Source: Allgaiera indica (GTDB lineage Bacteria; Pseudomonadota; Alphaproteobacteria; Rhodobacterales; Rhodobacteraceae). From it: a DNA stretch of 64,000 bases. Positions 10,261 to 21,367 of the stretch are shown here, piece after piece (the first letter of the stretch is position 1; every line of letters begins with the position of its first letter). A program made the translations under genes and the position numbers. The notes under the pieces are model-generated. The model saw nothing but the letters and a program-made list of their open reading frames with translations, searched no databases and was not told where the DNA came from. The stretch lies in contig NZ_FNOB01000015.1 of NCBI RefSeq assembly GCF_900106675.1, forward strand, positions 1-64,000, given 5' to 3'.

Positions 10261-10317
10261 ATGAGTCTCGAAACGATCACGGCCGAAGCCGGCGGCGCGG
10301 CGGGGCGGCAGGCATGA
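10261..10317 (+). CDS. Possible 18-residue leader peptide coupled to the second fusion gene
   Basis: ATG at 10261, seven bases after AAAGGG, opens an 18-codon frame (MSLETITAEAGGAAGRQA) whose TGA at 10315-10317 overlaps the ATG at 10314 of the next gene as ATGA. This is the arrangement expected for a translational-coupling leader. It is too short for a domain call and could be chance. The alternative is that the downstream protein starts at the TTG at 10257 in its own frame, with a longer basic N-terminus. Confidence 0.3.
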   Translation: MSLETITAEAGGAAGRQA

Positions 10318-11123
10318 GCGCCGATCCCCTTGCCGATCTGATCGGGCGGCTCGCCGCGCGCGACCGCGCCGCGCTGCGCGATCTTTACGATGCGGCGGCG
10401 GACAGGCTTTTCGCGGCCATCTTGCACATCCTGCGCGACCGGGCCGAGGCCGAGGACGCGCTGCAAGAGACATTCGCCCGCATCTGGCAGCGCGCGAAGC
10501 GCTTCGATCCGGCGCGGGAAGGGGCGATGGCCTGGCTGACTGCCATCGCCCGCGATTGCGCGGCCGAACGGCGGCGCACCAAACCCGCCGCGCCCGGCCG
10601 GGCCGCGAAGGATCCGCGCCCCGCAGCCGACCCCCTGCCTGCGCCCGACCTGCTGCCCGGGATCGAGGTGCGTCTGTTCGGCAACCGCGCGCCCGGCCGC
10701 CGGCGCTACTTGCTGCGCGCGATTTTCGTCCTGACGGCGGCGCTGGCGCTGGCGCTGGCGGTCGTGGTGTTCTGGCAGGCCGGCGGCCAGCGCCCGACGG
10801 CGCCCCGTTCCGCCGCCACGCTGGAACAGCGCGGCGTGAAGCTGGCCTTCTCCGCCGAGTGGAGCCCCGCAACCCGCGAATTGCAGGTCACCCGCACCCT
10901 GGGGCCGCCGGCCGGGCCGGGGCACGATTACGAATTGTGGCTGATCGACCGATCCGGGGCGCCGGTCTCGTTGGGCCTGTTGCGCGGCCATCTGTACCGG
11001 GCGGCGGTGCCGGCGCTGCCGCCAGGCGCGGAATTGGCGGTCAGCCTGGAACCCATGGGGGGCTCGCGCACGGGGCAGCCAACGGGGCCGGTGCTGGTCA
11101 AGGGTGTGGTCGCGCGGCTCTGA
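10314..11123 (+). CDS. Shortened sigma-region-2 / RskA C-terminal fusion protein (paralogue of the upstream fusion)
   Basis: 269 residues from the ATG at 10314. Residues about 8-85 match ECF sigma region 2 strongly (LYDAAADRLFAAILHILRD, AEDALQETFARIWQRAKRFD, AWLTAIARDCAAERRR). A Pro/Ala linker follows, then PAPDLLPGIEVRLFG, which aligns with SAPDLLTMIEARIFG at the end of the anti-sigma domain of the upstream fusion. A transmembrane helix spans about 131-155 and residues 165-269 match the RskA C-terminal domain (YELWLIDRSGAPVSLGLLRG). Sigma region 4 and most of the anti-sigma domain are missing. Without region 4 it should not recognise a -35 element alone. It looks like a duplicate of the upstream gene with an internal in-frame deletion. 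Confidence 0.8.
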   Translation: MSADPLADLIGRLAARDRAALRDLYDAAADRLFAAILHILRDRAEAEDALQETFARIWQRAKRFDPAREGAMAWLTAIARDCAAERRRTKPAAPGRAAKDPRPAADPLPAPDLLPGIEVRLFGNRAPGRRRYLLRAIFVLTAALALALAVVVFWQAGGQRPTAPRSAATLEQRGVKLAFSAEWSPATRELQVTRTLGPPAGPGHDYELWLIDRSGAPVSLGLLRGHLYRAAVPALPPGAELAVSLEPMGGSRTGQPTGPVLVKGVVARL

Positions 11124-11245
11124 CGATGTGCCCGCCTGGGTGACGGTTGGGGTGGCGGCTGGGAGGCAACACCTGTTCGCTACGGCGCGCGCGGGGCGTT
11201 CCCCGCCCGTCCCGCTTGCGCTAATGTGGCCGAAAAAGGCGAGGC

Positions 11246-12484
11246 ATGAGCAGGCTTGTCGCGATTTTCAGGCTGGGTTTCCTGGCGTGGCTTCTGGCCG
11301 CGCCGCTTGGTCATGCCGAACCGGCGCTGTCGGCGCTTGCGCGGTTCGAGCCGCGGGCGTCGGCCATTACCGACAGCGGCGGCGACATCGCGGTGCGCCT
11401 GGCGATCAGCCAGCCGGTGCCCTGGCGGGTCCGGGTGCTGGACCATCCCGCCCGGCTGGTCGTCGATTTCCGAGAAGTCGACTGGGGCGATGTCTCGCGC
11501 ATGTCGCTGTCGCAATCCCGCCATATCAAGGCCTTGCGCGCCGGCCCGCTGCGCCCGGGCTGGTCGCGGCTGGTTCTGGAACTTGACGGCCCCTTCGGTG
11601 TCGCGACGGCCGAGATGCGCACCGATCAGGGCGGCGCGGGCGGCGCGGTGGTGCATCTGCGACTGCGCCCCGAGTCCGAGGCCGATTTCGCCACTGCCGC
11701 CGCACGCCCCGACCCCCCGGGCTGGTCGCTGCCGAAGCCCGCGCAGATCGGCCTGTCGAAGCACCGCCAGACCGGGGACCATCCGCTGATGGTCGTGATC
11801 GACCCTGGCCATGGCGGCATCGACCCGGGCGCGGTCTATGGCAAGGAACACGAGGCCGATATCGTGCTGGCCGTGGCGCGAAAACTGCGCGAGGCGCTGC
11901 TGCGCGCGGGCGGTTTCGACGTGGTGATGACACGCGATGCCGATGTCTTCGTGCCGCTCGAGACGCGGGTTTCGGTCGCGCGCGAGGCGGGGGCGGATCT
12001 GTTCCTGTCGCTTCATGCCGATGCGATCCCGGTCGGGCATGCGACCGGCGCCACCGTCTATACGCTGTCGCGCAAGGCGACCAACCGGGCCTCGGCGCTG
12101 CTGGCCGAACATCACAACCGCGACGATCTGCTGTCGGGCGTCGATCTGTCGGGAACCGACGATATCGTCGCCGGCCTGCTGATGAGCATGGCGCAGGCCG
12201 ACAACATGCCACGATCGGATGCCTTTGCCCGCGATCTGGTCCAGGTGATCCGGCACGCCGGCATCCGGATGCACGACCCCGCCCATGAAGAGGCCGATTT
12301 CGCGGTGATCCGATCCCCCGACATCCCCTCGGCGCTGCTGGAACTGGGCTTTCTGTCTTCGCCCCGGGACCGCAAGCGGCTGGAGGATCCGGCCTGGCAG
12401 GACCGCATGGTCGCGGCAATCGTCCGCGGCATCCGTGCCTGGGCGGTGAAGGATGCGGCGCAGGCGGCGCTCTTGCGGCGCTAG
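11246..12484 (+). CDS. amiC: N-acetylmuramoyl-L-alanine amidase (AMIN + Amidase_3)
   Basis: Periplasmic zinc amidase that cleaves the stem peptide from peptidoglycan during daughter-cell separation. 412 residues. A signal peptide covers about 1-24 (ends GHA). An AMIN domain (about 25-150) targets septal peptidoglycan, and an Amidase_3 catalytic domain covers about 182-400. Zinc ligands are visible in VIDPGHGGIDPG (His near 189), KEHEADIV (Glu near 202) and SLHADA (His near 256). The catalytic Glu is in LLELGFLSS near 366. No internal autoinhibitory segment is obvious. Located just before a class A penicillin-binding protein, a common pairing in Alphaproteobacteria. Confidence 0.92.
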   Translation: MSRLVAIFRLGFLAWLLAAPLGHAEPALSALARFEPRASAITDSGGDIAVRLAISQPVPWRVRVLDHPARLVVDFREVDWGDVSRMSLSQSRHIKALRAGPLRPGWSRLVLELDGPFGVATAEMRTDQGGAGGAVVHLRLRPESEADFATAAARPDPPGWSLPKPAQIGLSKHRQTGDHPLMVVIDPGHGGIDPGAVYGKEHEADIVLAVARKLREALLRAGGFDVVMTRDADVFVPLETRVSVAREAGADLFLSLHADAIPVGHATGATVYTLSRKATNRASALLAEHHNRDDLLSGVDLSGTDDIVAGLLMSMAQADNMPRSDAFARDLVQVIRHAGIRMHDPAHEEADFAVIRSPDIPSALLELGFLSSPRDRKRLEDPAWQDRMVAAIVRGIRAWAVKDAAQAALLRR

Positions 12485-12684
12485 CGGGGCCCGCTTCCGC
12501 CCGGCGCACGCGTGAAGGACGTGGCGCGCGCCCGGGCGGGGCTGGCGCGGCCCGCCCGAACTGGCCCCTGTTTTGGCCCGCTACGCGCCCCGGGTCATGC
12601 AATCGCGCGCCCGCCTTGCGCCCTCTTCTCGCGTCCATGTGACGCGCTGTGGCGGAAAACGGCGCGGGCGCGGACGCTCTTGTT

Positions 12685-12713
12685 TTGACCCCGGGGGGGC
12701 GAGTGCGTATATG
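12685..12713 (+). promoter_or_regulatory. Candidate sigma70 promoter for the class A PBP gene
   Basis: TTGACC at 12685-12690, a 17-base spacer and TATATG at 12708-12713. The -10 hexamer overlaps the ATG at 12711, which would otherwise be a possible start, so translation must begin downstream of about 12720 if this promoter is used. Confidence 0.65.
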
Positions 12714-12740
12714 AGGAGCGATTTTGACGTGGGGCGATCC

Positions 12741-15311
<2,571 letters not shown>

Positions 15312-15413
15312 GCTTGCCCGGGGCCGGGGATGACGTTATCACCGATCGTCCATTTCGCGTGAACCGTGTCACCGGTTTCACCTTTCCAACCCGCGATAGC
15401 CGAAGGGGCCCAA

Positions 15414-16538
15414 ATGCGCGCCGAGATCCAGTCCATCGTCTCCGAGATCGAGAAAAGCCTGAGCCTGCTGGGCCAGCGGCTCGACGTCGAGACGGCGCCG
15501 CACCGGCTGGAGGAATTCAATGCGATGATCGAGGATGGCGATCTGTGGTCCGATCCCGCCCGCGCGCAGAAGCTGATGCGCGACCGCCAGGCGCTGATGG
15601 ACGCGCTGGGCACCTATGAAGGCATCGCCAAGGAATTGTCCGACAATGTCGAGCTGATCGAGATGGGCGAGGCCGAGGCCGACGCCGAGGTCGTGGCCGA
15701 GGCCGAGGACGCGCTGCGCGGCCTGCGCGACAGGGCCGCCGAGAAGGAGCTGGAGGCACTTCTGGACGGCGAGGCCGACGCCAATGACACCTTCCTCGAG
15801 ATCAACGCCGGCGCCGGCGGCACCGAGGCCTGCGACTGGGCCCAGATGCTGCAACGGATGTATGTGCGCTGGGCCGAGAAACGCGGCTTCAAGGTCGAGC
15901 TGCAATCTGAAGAGGCGGGCTCCGAGGCCGGGATCAAGTCCTGCGCCTACAAGATTTCGGGCCACAACGCCTATGGCTGGCTGAAGTCGGAATCGGGCGT
16001 GCATCGGCTGGTCCGGATCTCGCCCTTCGGCAAGGGTACGCGCGAAACCTCCTTTGCCTCGGTCTGGGTCTATCCGGTGGTCGACGACAATATCGAGGTC
16101 GAGGTGAACCCCTCGGATATCCGCATCGACACCTACCGCTCGTCGGGGGCCGGCGGGCAGCATGTGAACACCACCGATTCGGCGGTACGGATCACCCACC
16201 TGCCGACCGGGATCGTGGTGACCTCGTCGATGAAATCGCAGCACCAGAACCGCGAGATCGCCATGAATGCCTTGAAATCAAGGCTTTATCAGATGGAACT
16301 GGATCGGCGGAACGCGGCGATCAACGAGGCGCACGAGGCCAAGGGCTCGGCCGGCTGGGGCAACCAGATCCGGTCCTATGTGTTGCAGCCCTACCAGATG
16401 GTTAAGGACCTGCGCACCGGGCACGAGACATCGGATACCCAGGGCGTGCTGGACGGCGACCTCGACCCCTTCATGGCCGCGACCCTGGCGATGGACGTCG
16501 CCGGTAAAAGCCGCGCCGAAGCCCGCTCCGATCTCTGA
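15414..16538 (+). CDS. prfB: Peptide chain release factor 2
   Basis: Class I release factor that reads UGA and UAA. 374 residues. The anticodon-like tripeptide SPF is in LVRISPFGKGTRETSF and the universally conserved GGQ is at residues 247-249, in SSGAGGQHVNTTDSA. The usual UGA-based programmed frameshift near codon 25 of many bacterial prfB genes is absent; the frame is continuous from the ATG at 15414, preceded by GAAGGGG. Follows the PBP gene by about 100 bases. Confidence 0.96.
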   Translation: MRAEIQSIVSEIEKSLSLLGQRLDVETAPHRLEEFNAMIEDGDLWSDPARAQKLMRDRQALMDALGTYEGIAKELSDNVELIEMGEAEADAEVVAEAEDALRGLRDRAAEKELEALLDGEADANDTFLEINAGAGGTEACDWAQMLQRMYVRWAEKRGFKVELQSEEAGSEAGIKSCAYKISGHNAYGWLKSESGVHRLVRISPFGKGTRETSFASVWVYPVVDDNIEVEVNPSDIRIDTYRSSGAGGQHVNTTDSAVRITHLPTGIVVTSSMKSQHQNREIAMNALKSRLYQMELDRRNAAINEAHEAKGSAGWGNQIRSYVLQPYQMVKDLRTGHETSDTQGVLDGDLDPFMAATLAMDVAGKSRAEARSDL

Positions 16539-16616
16539 CCCGACCGCGCGCGCCCCGGCCATGACGCCATGCCAGACCGGGACCGGCTGCGCCCCGTGCG
16601 GGAACCTGTCCGTGTT

Positions 16617-16671
16617 CCGTCTTCATTCTGATGGAAATATCCCGGCGTTGCAGGGGGCAAAGCCCCCGCCC
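16617..16671. repeat. REPIN-like single arm plus GC hairpin (copy B)
   Basis: Read on the minus strand this is CGGGATATTTCCATCAGAATGAAGAC, a variant of the arm seen at 6505-6527 and 30767-30787. It is followed on the plus strand by GGGGG at 16653-16657 with C, AAA and GCCCCC at 16662-16667, nearly identical to the hairpin at 6538-6552. It lies downstream of prfB. Only one arm is present here. Confidence 0.6.
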
Positions 16672-16817
16672 GCCGCGTCGGCATCCCCTGCCGCACCGGC
16701 AACCGGATCGCCTTTCCTGCGGCGAAGGGCCGGGTTTCGCGCCGCCCGTCCGGCGGAATCCTCACGGACATTGCCCAAGACCCCGTCCTCCCTTAGCCTT
16801 CGTTCAAGGAGGATTGC

Positions 16818-17654
16818 ATGACCCGAGACGAGGCTCATCTACAGGCATCCGGAATACCGGTGGTGCGCATGATCGGCCTGCAGGATCTGACCTGGGCGCT
16901 GCGCCAAGGCTGGCGCGATTTCCGCACCGCCCCGCGCTGCGGGCTGGTGTTCTCGGGGATCTTCGTGCTGGGCGGGCTGGCGCTGGTCTGGCTTCTGGCG
17001 ATTTCCGGCTATCTCTGGGTCAGCTTGCCGGCCGCGGCGGGCTTTCCGATCCTCGCGCCCTTCGCGGCGGTCGGGCTTTATGAGGTCAGCCACCGGCTGG
17101 AACGGGGCGAGCGCACCAACATGGCCGGGATCCTGCGCGTGGTGTTTCGCCAGAAGGACCGCCAGATCCCTTCCATGGCGGCGGTGATCGTGATCTTCTT
17201 TCTGTTCTGGAACTTCCTGTCGCACATGATCTTCGCGCTGTTTCTCGGCGTCTCGACCATGACCAACATCAGTTCTTCCTGGGAGGTGTTCCTTACCCCC
17301 AACGGTCTGATGATGCTGGGATTCGGCACGCTGGCGGGCGCGGCCTTCGCAGGGCTGTTGTTCTCGATCACCGTGGTCAGCCTGCCCTTGCTGCTGGACC
17401 GAGAGGTCGATTTCGTCACCGCGATGATCACCAGCGTGACCACCTGCCTTGCCAATCCCGGCACCATGCTGACCTGGGGCGCGCTTTGCGCAGCGCTATT
17501 GTTTCTGGGGATGATCCCCGGCTTTCTGGGCCTGTTCGTCGTGCTGCCGGTGCTGGGCCACGCCAGCTGGCACCTTTACCGCCGCGCGCTGGAACCGGAA
17601 CCGGCGCGCCCGCTCAGGACGGCGCGCGCCACATCGAGCGACGTGAGAGGCTGA
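16818..17654 (+). CDS. DUF2189 family integral membrane protein
   Basis: 278 residues with about six transmembrane helices (for example LVFSGIFVLGGLALVWLLAI, VIVIFFLFWNFLSHMIFALF, ALCAALLFLGMIPGFLGLFVV). The N-terminal part, WALRQGWRDFRTAPRCGLVF and YEVSHRLERGE, is characteristic of DUF2189, an uncharacterised family common in Rhodobacteraceae and sometimes near cytochrome oxidase genes. No enzymatic motif. Its 3' end overlaps the convergent MFS gene by 41 bases. AGGAGGATTGC precedes the ATG, a strong ribosome binding site. Confidence 0.85.
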   Translation: MTRDEAHLQASGIPVVRMIGLQDLTWALRQGWRDFRTAPRCGLVFSGIFVLGGLALVWLLAISGYLWVSLPAAAGFPILAPFAAVGLYEVSHRLERGERTNMAGILRVVFRQKDRQIPSMAAVIVIFFLFWNFLSHMIFALFLGVSTMTNISSSWEVFLTPNGLMMLGFGTLAGAAFAGLLFSITVVSLPLLLDREVDFVTAMITSVTTCLANPGTMLTWGALCAALLFLGMIPGFLGLFVVLPVLGHASWHLYRRALEPEPARPLRTARATSSDVRG

Positions 17655-19032
17655 AAAGCGCGGCCAGCGCGGCCGCCGCGCCGCCCAGATAAAGCGCATA
17701 GACCGAGCCCGCCATCCCGAACCGCGCCAGCATAAGCGCCACCAGCGCCGCCCCCACCGATTGCCCGGTCAGCCGCGCGGTGCCCAGCACGCCGCTGGCC
17801 GCGCCGGATCGTTCCTTCGGCGCGGTGCCCACCATGGTGCGATTGTTGGGCGCCTGGAACAGGCCAAAGCCCACCCCGCAGACCGCCATGCGCCAGGCGA
17901 TATCCCAGATATTCGGATGTGGCGGCAGCACCGCCAGCAACACCATCCCCGCCGCCAGCAAGACCATTCCCCCCGCGCCCAGCAGCGCCGGCGATCGGCT
18001 GTCCGACAAGCGCCCCGCCAGCGGCGCGGCGAAGGCGATCGCCAGCGGCCAGGGCATCATCAGCAGGCCCACCATTTCGGGGCGGAAACCCATGCGTATC
18101 TGAAACAGGAACGGCAGCGCGACGAAGGCCAGAAGCTGTGTGGTGAAGGCCGCGACCGAGGCCGCCACCGACAGGCTGAAGATCGGGATGCGCAGCAGAT
18201 CGACCGGCAGCATCGGGTGGGACCTTTGCGCCTCGCGGCGCACCAGCAGGGCAAAGCCCGCCACGCAGGCGATCACCTGGGCGGCGACCAGCGGCCAGCT
18301 CAGCGCATGTCCGATCGAATCGATGGTCGAGATCACCAGCCCCAGCGACAGCGCGCTCAGCCCGGCGCTGATCCAGTCGAACCGGTGGTCCGAGCGGTCC
18401 GAATGCGGCAGGCTGGGCCAGCCTACCGCCAGCGCCAGCACCCCCAGCGGGATGTTGATCGCGAACAGCCATTGCCAGCTTAACCGGCTAAGCATCGCAC
18501 CGGCCAGCACCGGCCCCACGGTGGCGGCGATCGCGACGACCAGCGCGTTGATCCCCAGCGCCGCGCCGAAGCGGTCGCGCGGCACGACATAACGCAGCAC
18601 CGCGGTGTTGACGCTCATCAATCCCGCCGCGCCCAGCCCCTGCACCACCCGCGCCATGGTCAGCGTGGCCAGCGAATCCGACATCACGCAGCCGACCGAG
18701 GCCAGGGTGAACAGCGCGATCCCGCCCAGATAGACCCGCCGGTAGCCGAAGATCTCGCCCAGCGAGGCCAGCGGCAACAGCGCCATCACGATCGCCAGTT
18801 GATAGCCGTTGACGATCCAGATCGAAACCGAGGCCGGGGCGTTGAAATCCTGTGCGATGGTGGGCAGGGCGACGTTGGCGATGGTTCCGTCCAATACCGC
18901 CAGCATCAGCCCCAGGATGATTGCGACCCAGGCGAATTGGCGGCGCGGGCGCGGCAACCCGTCGACATGGACGGCAGGGGCTGCGGGGCGGGATCGTGCG
19001 CCCTGGCCCGGATCTACCTGTATGTCTCGCAT
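17614..19032 (-). CDS. MFS transporter, DHA2 (14-helix drug:proton antiporter) type
   Basis: 472 residues with about 14 hydrophobic helices. The DHA2 signatures are visible: AVLDGTIANVALPTIAQDF in helix 1, GEIFGYRRVYLGGI after helix 2, and ARVVQGLGAAGLMSVNTAVL in helix 4. These families export drugs, dyes or metabolites using the proton gradient; the substrate cannot be read. No regulator is adjacent. The last 41 bases are antisense to the DUF2189 gene. Confidence 0.9.
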   Translation of the reverse strand: MRDIQVDPGQGARSRPAAPAVHVDGLPRPRRQFAWVAIILGLMLAVLDGTIANVALPTIAQDFNAPASVSIWIVNGYQLAIVMALLPLASLGEIFGYRRVYLGGIALFTLASVGCVMSDSLATLTMARVVQGLGAAGLMSVNTAVLRYVVPRDRFGAALGINALVVAIAATVGPVLAGAMLSRLSWQWLFAINIPLGVLALAVGWPSLPHSDRSDHRFDWISAGLSALSLGLVISTIDSIGHALSWPLVAAQVIACVAGFALLVRREAQRSHPMLPVDLLRIPIFSLSVAASVAAFTTQLLAFVALPFLFQIRMGFRPEMVGLLMMPWPLAIAFAAPLAGRLSDSRSPALLGAGGMVLLAAGMVLLAVLPPHPNIWDIAWRMAVCGVGFGLFQAPNNRTMVGTAPKERSGAASGVLGTARLTGQSVGAALVALMLARFGMAGSVYALYLGGAAAALAALFSLSRRSMWRAPS

Positions 19033-19425
19033 CCGCCGCCTTGTTCCCGCCAGCGCAAACCCATTGTCAGCACGGCGAAAAATAGCGTGGCCCCCGGCAA
19101 GATCCAGCCCCGGGGGATGTTTTCGCCAAGCGACACCGGTCGCGTGGGGGGGGGGCTCGGCAGGCAGATATGGGGGGCCCGGGGCTTGCGTCCGCCGCCG
19201 GCGGACGAATCAGCCAGAGCCCGGCCGAAGCGGGTGCGAGGCGTGTCGGCGCGCGTCGTCCCGAAATCGCGATGCCACGGATCCGACCGGCGCCGGGGCC
19301 TAGGCCGTTGCCTCGCTTGCCCAGGTGCGCGCGATCCGTTCCAAGTGCCATCTCGTGGGTCGCGGCGGGCCTCGAATGGTGGATAATGCGCGAACGGATA
19401 CACTGATTCACACCAGGAGACCTGA
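19033..19425. other. Intergenic region with G10 tract and degenerate REPIN arm (copy F)
   Basis: About 390 bases upstream of the MFS gene with no recognisable gene. At 19109-19130 CCGGGGGATGTTTTCGCCAAGC resembles the recurrent arm. A run of ten G lies at 19146-19155. AGGAGA at 19412-19417 is a ribosome binding site for the small ORF that follows. Open frames here show no domain. Confidence 0.4.
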
Positions 19426-19608
19426 ATGCGCCGACACTCCCCCAGAGCCCCGCAGATCGCCACCGGAGCCCTATTTTTCGCCGCACTCACCTTCGGCGCC
19501 GAGGCCGGAACCGGCATGGAACTGCATGCGGCCGTTGCCGTCGCGGCGGTCTCGGGGGTGGCTTTTGGCGTGATGGCCAGCATCTGGCGCCTGCTGCGCG
19601 GGGGCTAA
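19426..19608 (+). CDS. Small hydrophobic protein of unknown function
   Basis: 60 residues starting at an ATG well spaced after AGGAGA. Basic N-terminus, then two hydrophobic stretches (GALFFAALTFGAEAG and AVAVAAVSGVAFGVMASIW), ending RLLRGG. It may be a one- or two-helix membrane protein. I do not recognise a family. The ribosome binding site is the main support; conservation would have to be shown. Confidence 0.45.
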   Translation: MRRHSPRAPQIATGALFFAALTFGAEAGTGMELHAAVAVAAVSGVAFGVMASIWRLLRGG

Positions 19609-19627
19609 GGCCCTGGCCATAGGCCTG

Positions 19628-19680
19628 GTCTTCCTTGTGGCGAAAATATCCCCGGGGCGGGCGCAGGGCGCGCGCCCCCT
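19628..19680. repeat. REPIN-like single arm plus hairpin (copy C)
   Basis: Minus-strand reading CCGGGGATATTTTCGCCACAAGGAAG is another variant of the arm, followed by a GC-rich hairpin GGGCGC/GCGCGCCC at about 19660-19678. It sits between the convergent 60-residue ORF and the DUF2793 gene. Confidence 0.5.
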
Positions 19681-19719
19681 CCAGAGCCCGGTCTTGCGCG
19701 CGAAGCGCGCGCCGCCGGA

Positions 19720-20568
19720 TCAGACGCTGACCACGGCCCGGTCCGTCACCCGGCGCCAGGCTGCGCCGTCCGAAAATGCCGGCACCGCGCCGCCCAGTTC
19801 ATCGGTGACGAACAGCATCGCCCCGGCGCCGGCGGCCACTGGATCGGGCAGGGCGGCCACCGCGAAATTCCCCATCCGCACCGGCCCCGCGACATCCAGC
19901 GCCGTCGAAGGCGCCGCGGTGCCGATGCCGACATTGCCGCTCGCCGCCGCGACCACCAGCGCCTCGTGCCAGGTGCCGCCGTCGGCGGAAACCTTGACGT
20001 GCCAGTTGTCGTCGCCGGTGCAGCCGAATTCCGCGCGCCCTGACCAGTTGCTTTGAAACAGCATTGAGGCGGTGTTGCCCGGCGCGCCCTTGTTCACCAC
20101 CACCCGCGCGTCGCCCGTGCCCGGCGTGACGTCGTCATGCGAAATCAGCACCGCATCCGATTTCACCGTCAGCCGGTTGGTGGTATCGGCCGCCGCGTTG
20201 ATCCCGAACAGGGGCGCGCCGGTCACCGCCGGCACCACCGGGGTCCAGGATGCGCCGGTCCAGACGACAAGCCGCGCCTCGTCCTCGACCCAGGCAAGCC
20301 ACCCGTCCTGCGGCGGATGAAAGACCCACACGCCCTCGACATAGACCGCAAGTTCCAGCGGATGCCCGGCCCATAGCCCGCTGGCGGCGGCGGCGACGAT
20401 ATGGCGCTCGCCCTCGGCGGGGCTTGCGGGCGGGCTGCCGGCGCTGCGCCCGACCACGCCGATCTGCACCAACGCGTCAAGGATGCGCAGCGCCTCGTTG
20501 TGGGTGACATGTTTCTGGGCCTGGTTCGGCTCGATGAAGGGCAGGCCCAGGTTGGCAGTGTTTTGCAT
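19720..20568 (-). CDS. DUF2793 domain-containing protein
   Basis: 282 residues from the ATG at 20568, preceded by AAGGA. The first 130 residues carry the DUF2793 pattern (TANLGLPFIEPNQAQKHVTHNEALRILDALVQ, SGLWAGHPLELAVYVEGVWVF). The C-terminal part has phage-tail-fibre-like phrases (GNVGIGTAAPSTALDVAGPVRMG, GGAVPAFSDGAAWRRV). DUF2793 proteins are widespread in Rhodobacterales and, as far as I recall, include surface or spike proteins of gene transfer agents and prophages. No other phage gene is present here. A longer start at 20631 is possible but lacks a comparable ribosome site. Confidence 0.8.
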   Translation of the reverse strand: MQNTANLGLPFIEPNQAQKHVTHNEALRILDALVQIGVVGRSAGSPPASPAEGERHIVAAAASGLWAGHPLELAVYVEGVWVFHPPQDGWLAWVEDEARLVVWTGASWTPVVPAVTGAPLFGINAAADTTNRLTVKSDAVLISHDDVTPGTGDARVVVNKGAPGNTASMLFQSNWSGRAEFGCTGDDNWHVKVSADGGTWHEALVVAAASGNVGIGTAAPSTALDVAGPVRMGNFAVAALPDPVAAGAGAMLFVTDELGGAVPAFSDGAAWRRVTDRAVVSV

Positions 20569-20669
20569 GCGCTCGGTCCTTGTTGGCAAATTCACCGCGC
20601 AACATGCCAAGGCGCGGTTAACGCCGGGCAAGCGGGGCGTGCGCTGCCCCGCGCGAAAGGCGCAACACC

Positions 20670-21365
20670 CTAGACCGAGACGCTTTGCTTCAGCACCTCG
20701 CGGTCGAGATCGGCCTTGCGCCCGGCCAGCGCCACCTGACCGCGCTTGAGCACGCAGAAGGCATCGGCCAGCCCATAGGCGAAATCGAAATATTGCTCGA
20801 CCAGAACGATCGCCACATCGCCGCGCGCCTTCAAAAGCGCAATTACCCGGCCGATCTGCTGGATGATGTTGGGCTGGATGCCCTCGGTCGGCTCGTCGAG
20901 CAGCAGCACCTTCGGCCGGGTGATCATGGCCCGCGCGATCGCCAATTGCTGCTGCTGTCCGCCCGACAGATCGCCGCCGCGCCGGTGGCCCATGTCGCGC
21001 AGCACCGGGAACAGTTCATAGATCTCGTCGGGCACCCGGCGTTCGGTCCGGGGCAGCAGGGCAAAGCCGGTTTCCAGGTTCTCGCGCACCGTGAGCAGCG
21101 GAAAGATCATCCGCCCCTGCGGCACATATCCCAGCCCCTTGCGCGCCATCGCCTGCGCGGGCAGGCGGCCCAGCTCCTCTCCATCGAGGCGCAGGGTTCC
21201 GTCCGAGCGCGCATGCGCCCCGGCAAGCGCCTTCATCAGGCTGGTCTTGCCCACGCCATTGGTGCCCATGACGCAGGTGACCTCTCCCGCGCGGGCCTGA
21301 AGGTCGATCCCGTGAAGGATCTGAGAGCCCCCGTAATGCAGTGTAAGGCCTTGGCATTCCAGCAT
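20670..21365 (-). CDS. urtE: Urea ABC transporter ATP-binding protein UrtE
   Basis: 231 residues, LivF-like ATPase. Walker A is GTNGVGKTS near residues 34-42 (Thr in place of the common Pro), the signature LSGGQQQQLAIARA near 135 and Walker B KVLLLDEPTEGIQP near 155, followed by the H-loop-type segment IVLVEQYFDFAYGLAD. Last gene of urtABCDE, starting two bases after the urtD stop. EPTEGIQPNIIQQIG is typical of UrtE as opposed to LivF. No urease genes follow in this window. Confidence 0.92.
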   Translation of the reverse strand: MLECQGLTLHYGGSQILHGIDLQARAGEVTCVMGTNGVGKTSLMKALAGAHARSDGTLRLDGEELGRLPAQAMARKGLGYVPQGRMIFPLLTVRENLETGFALLPRTERRVPDEIYELFPVLRDMGHRRGGDLSGGQQQQLAIARAMITRPKVLLLDEPTEGIQPNIIQQIGRVIALLKARGDVAIVLVEQYFDFAYGLADAFCVLKRGQVALAGRKADLDREVLKQSVSV

Positions 21366-21367
21366 GA

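Noticed and set aside
10018-10317. 99-codon plus-strand frame ending at the start of the second fusion gene
   Set aside because: No ribosome site or domain and Pro/Ala/Arg-rich sequence; only its last 18 codons, starting at 10261, have a plausible start.
15414-15520. Programmed +1 frameshift in prfB
   Set aside because: The frame is continuous from the ATG and there is no internal SD-like AGGGGG followed by CTTTGA.
19720-20568. A prophage or gene-transfer-agent cluster around the DUF2793 gene
   Set aside because: No capsid, portal, terminase or tail genes occur nearby; the DUF2793 gene stands alone.
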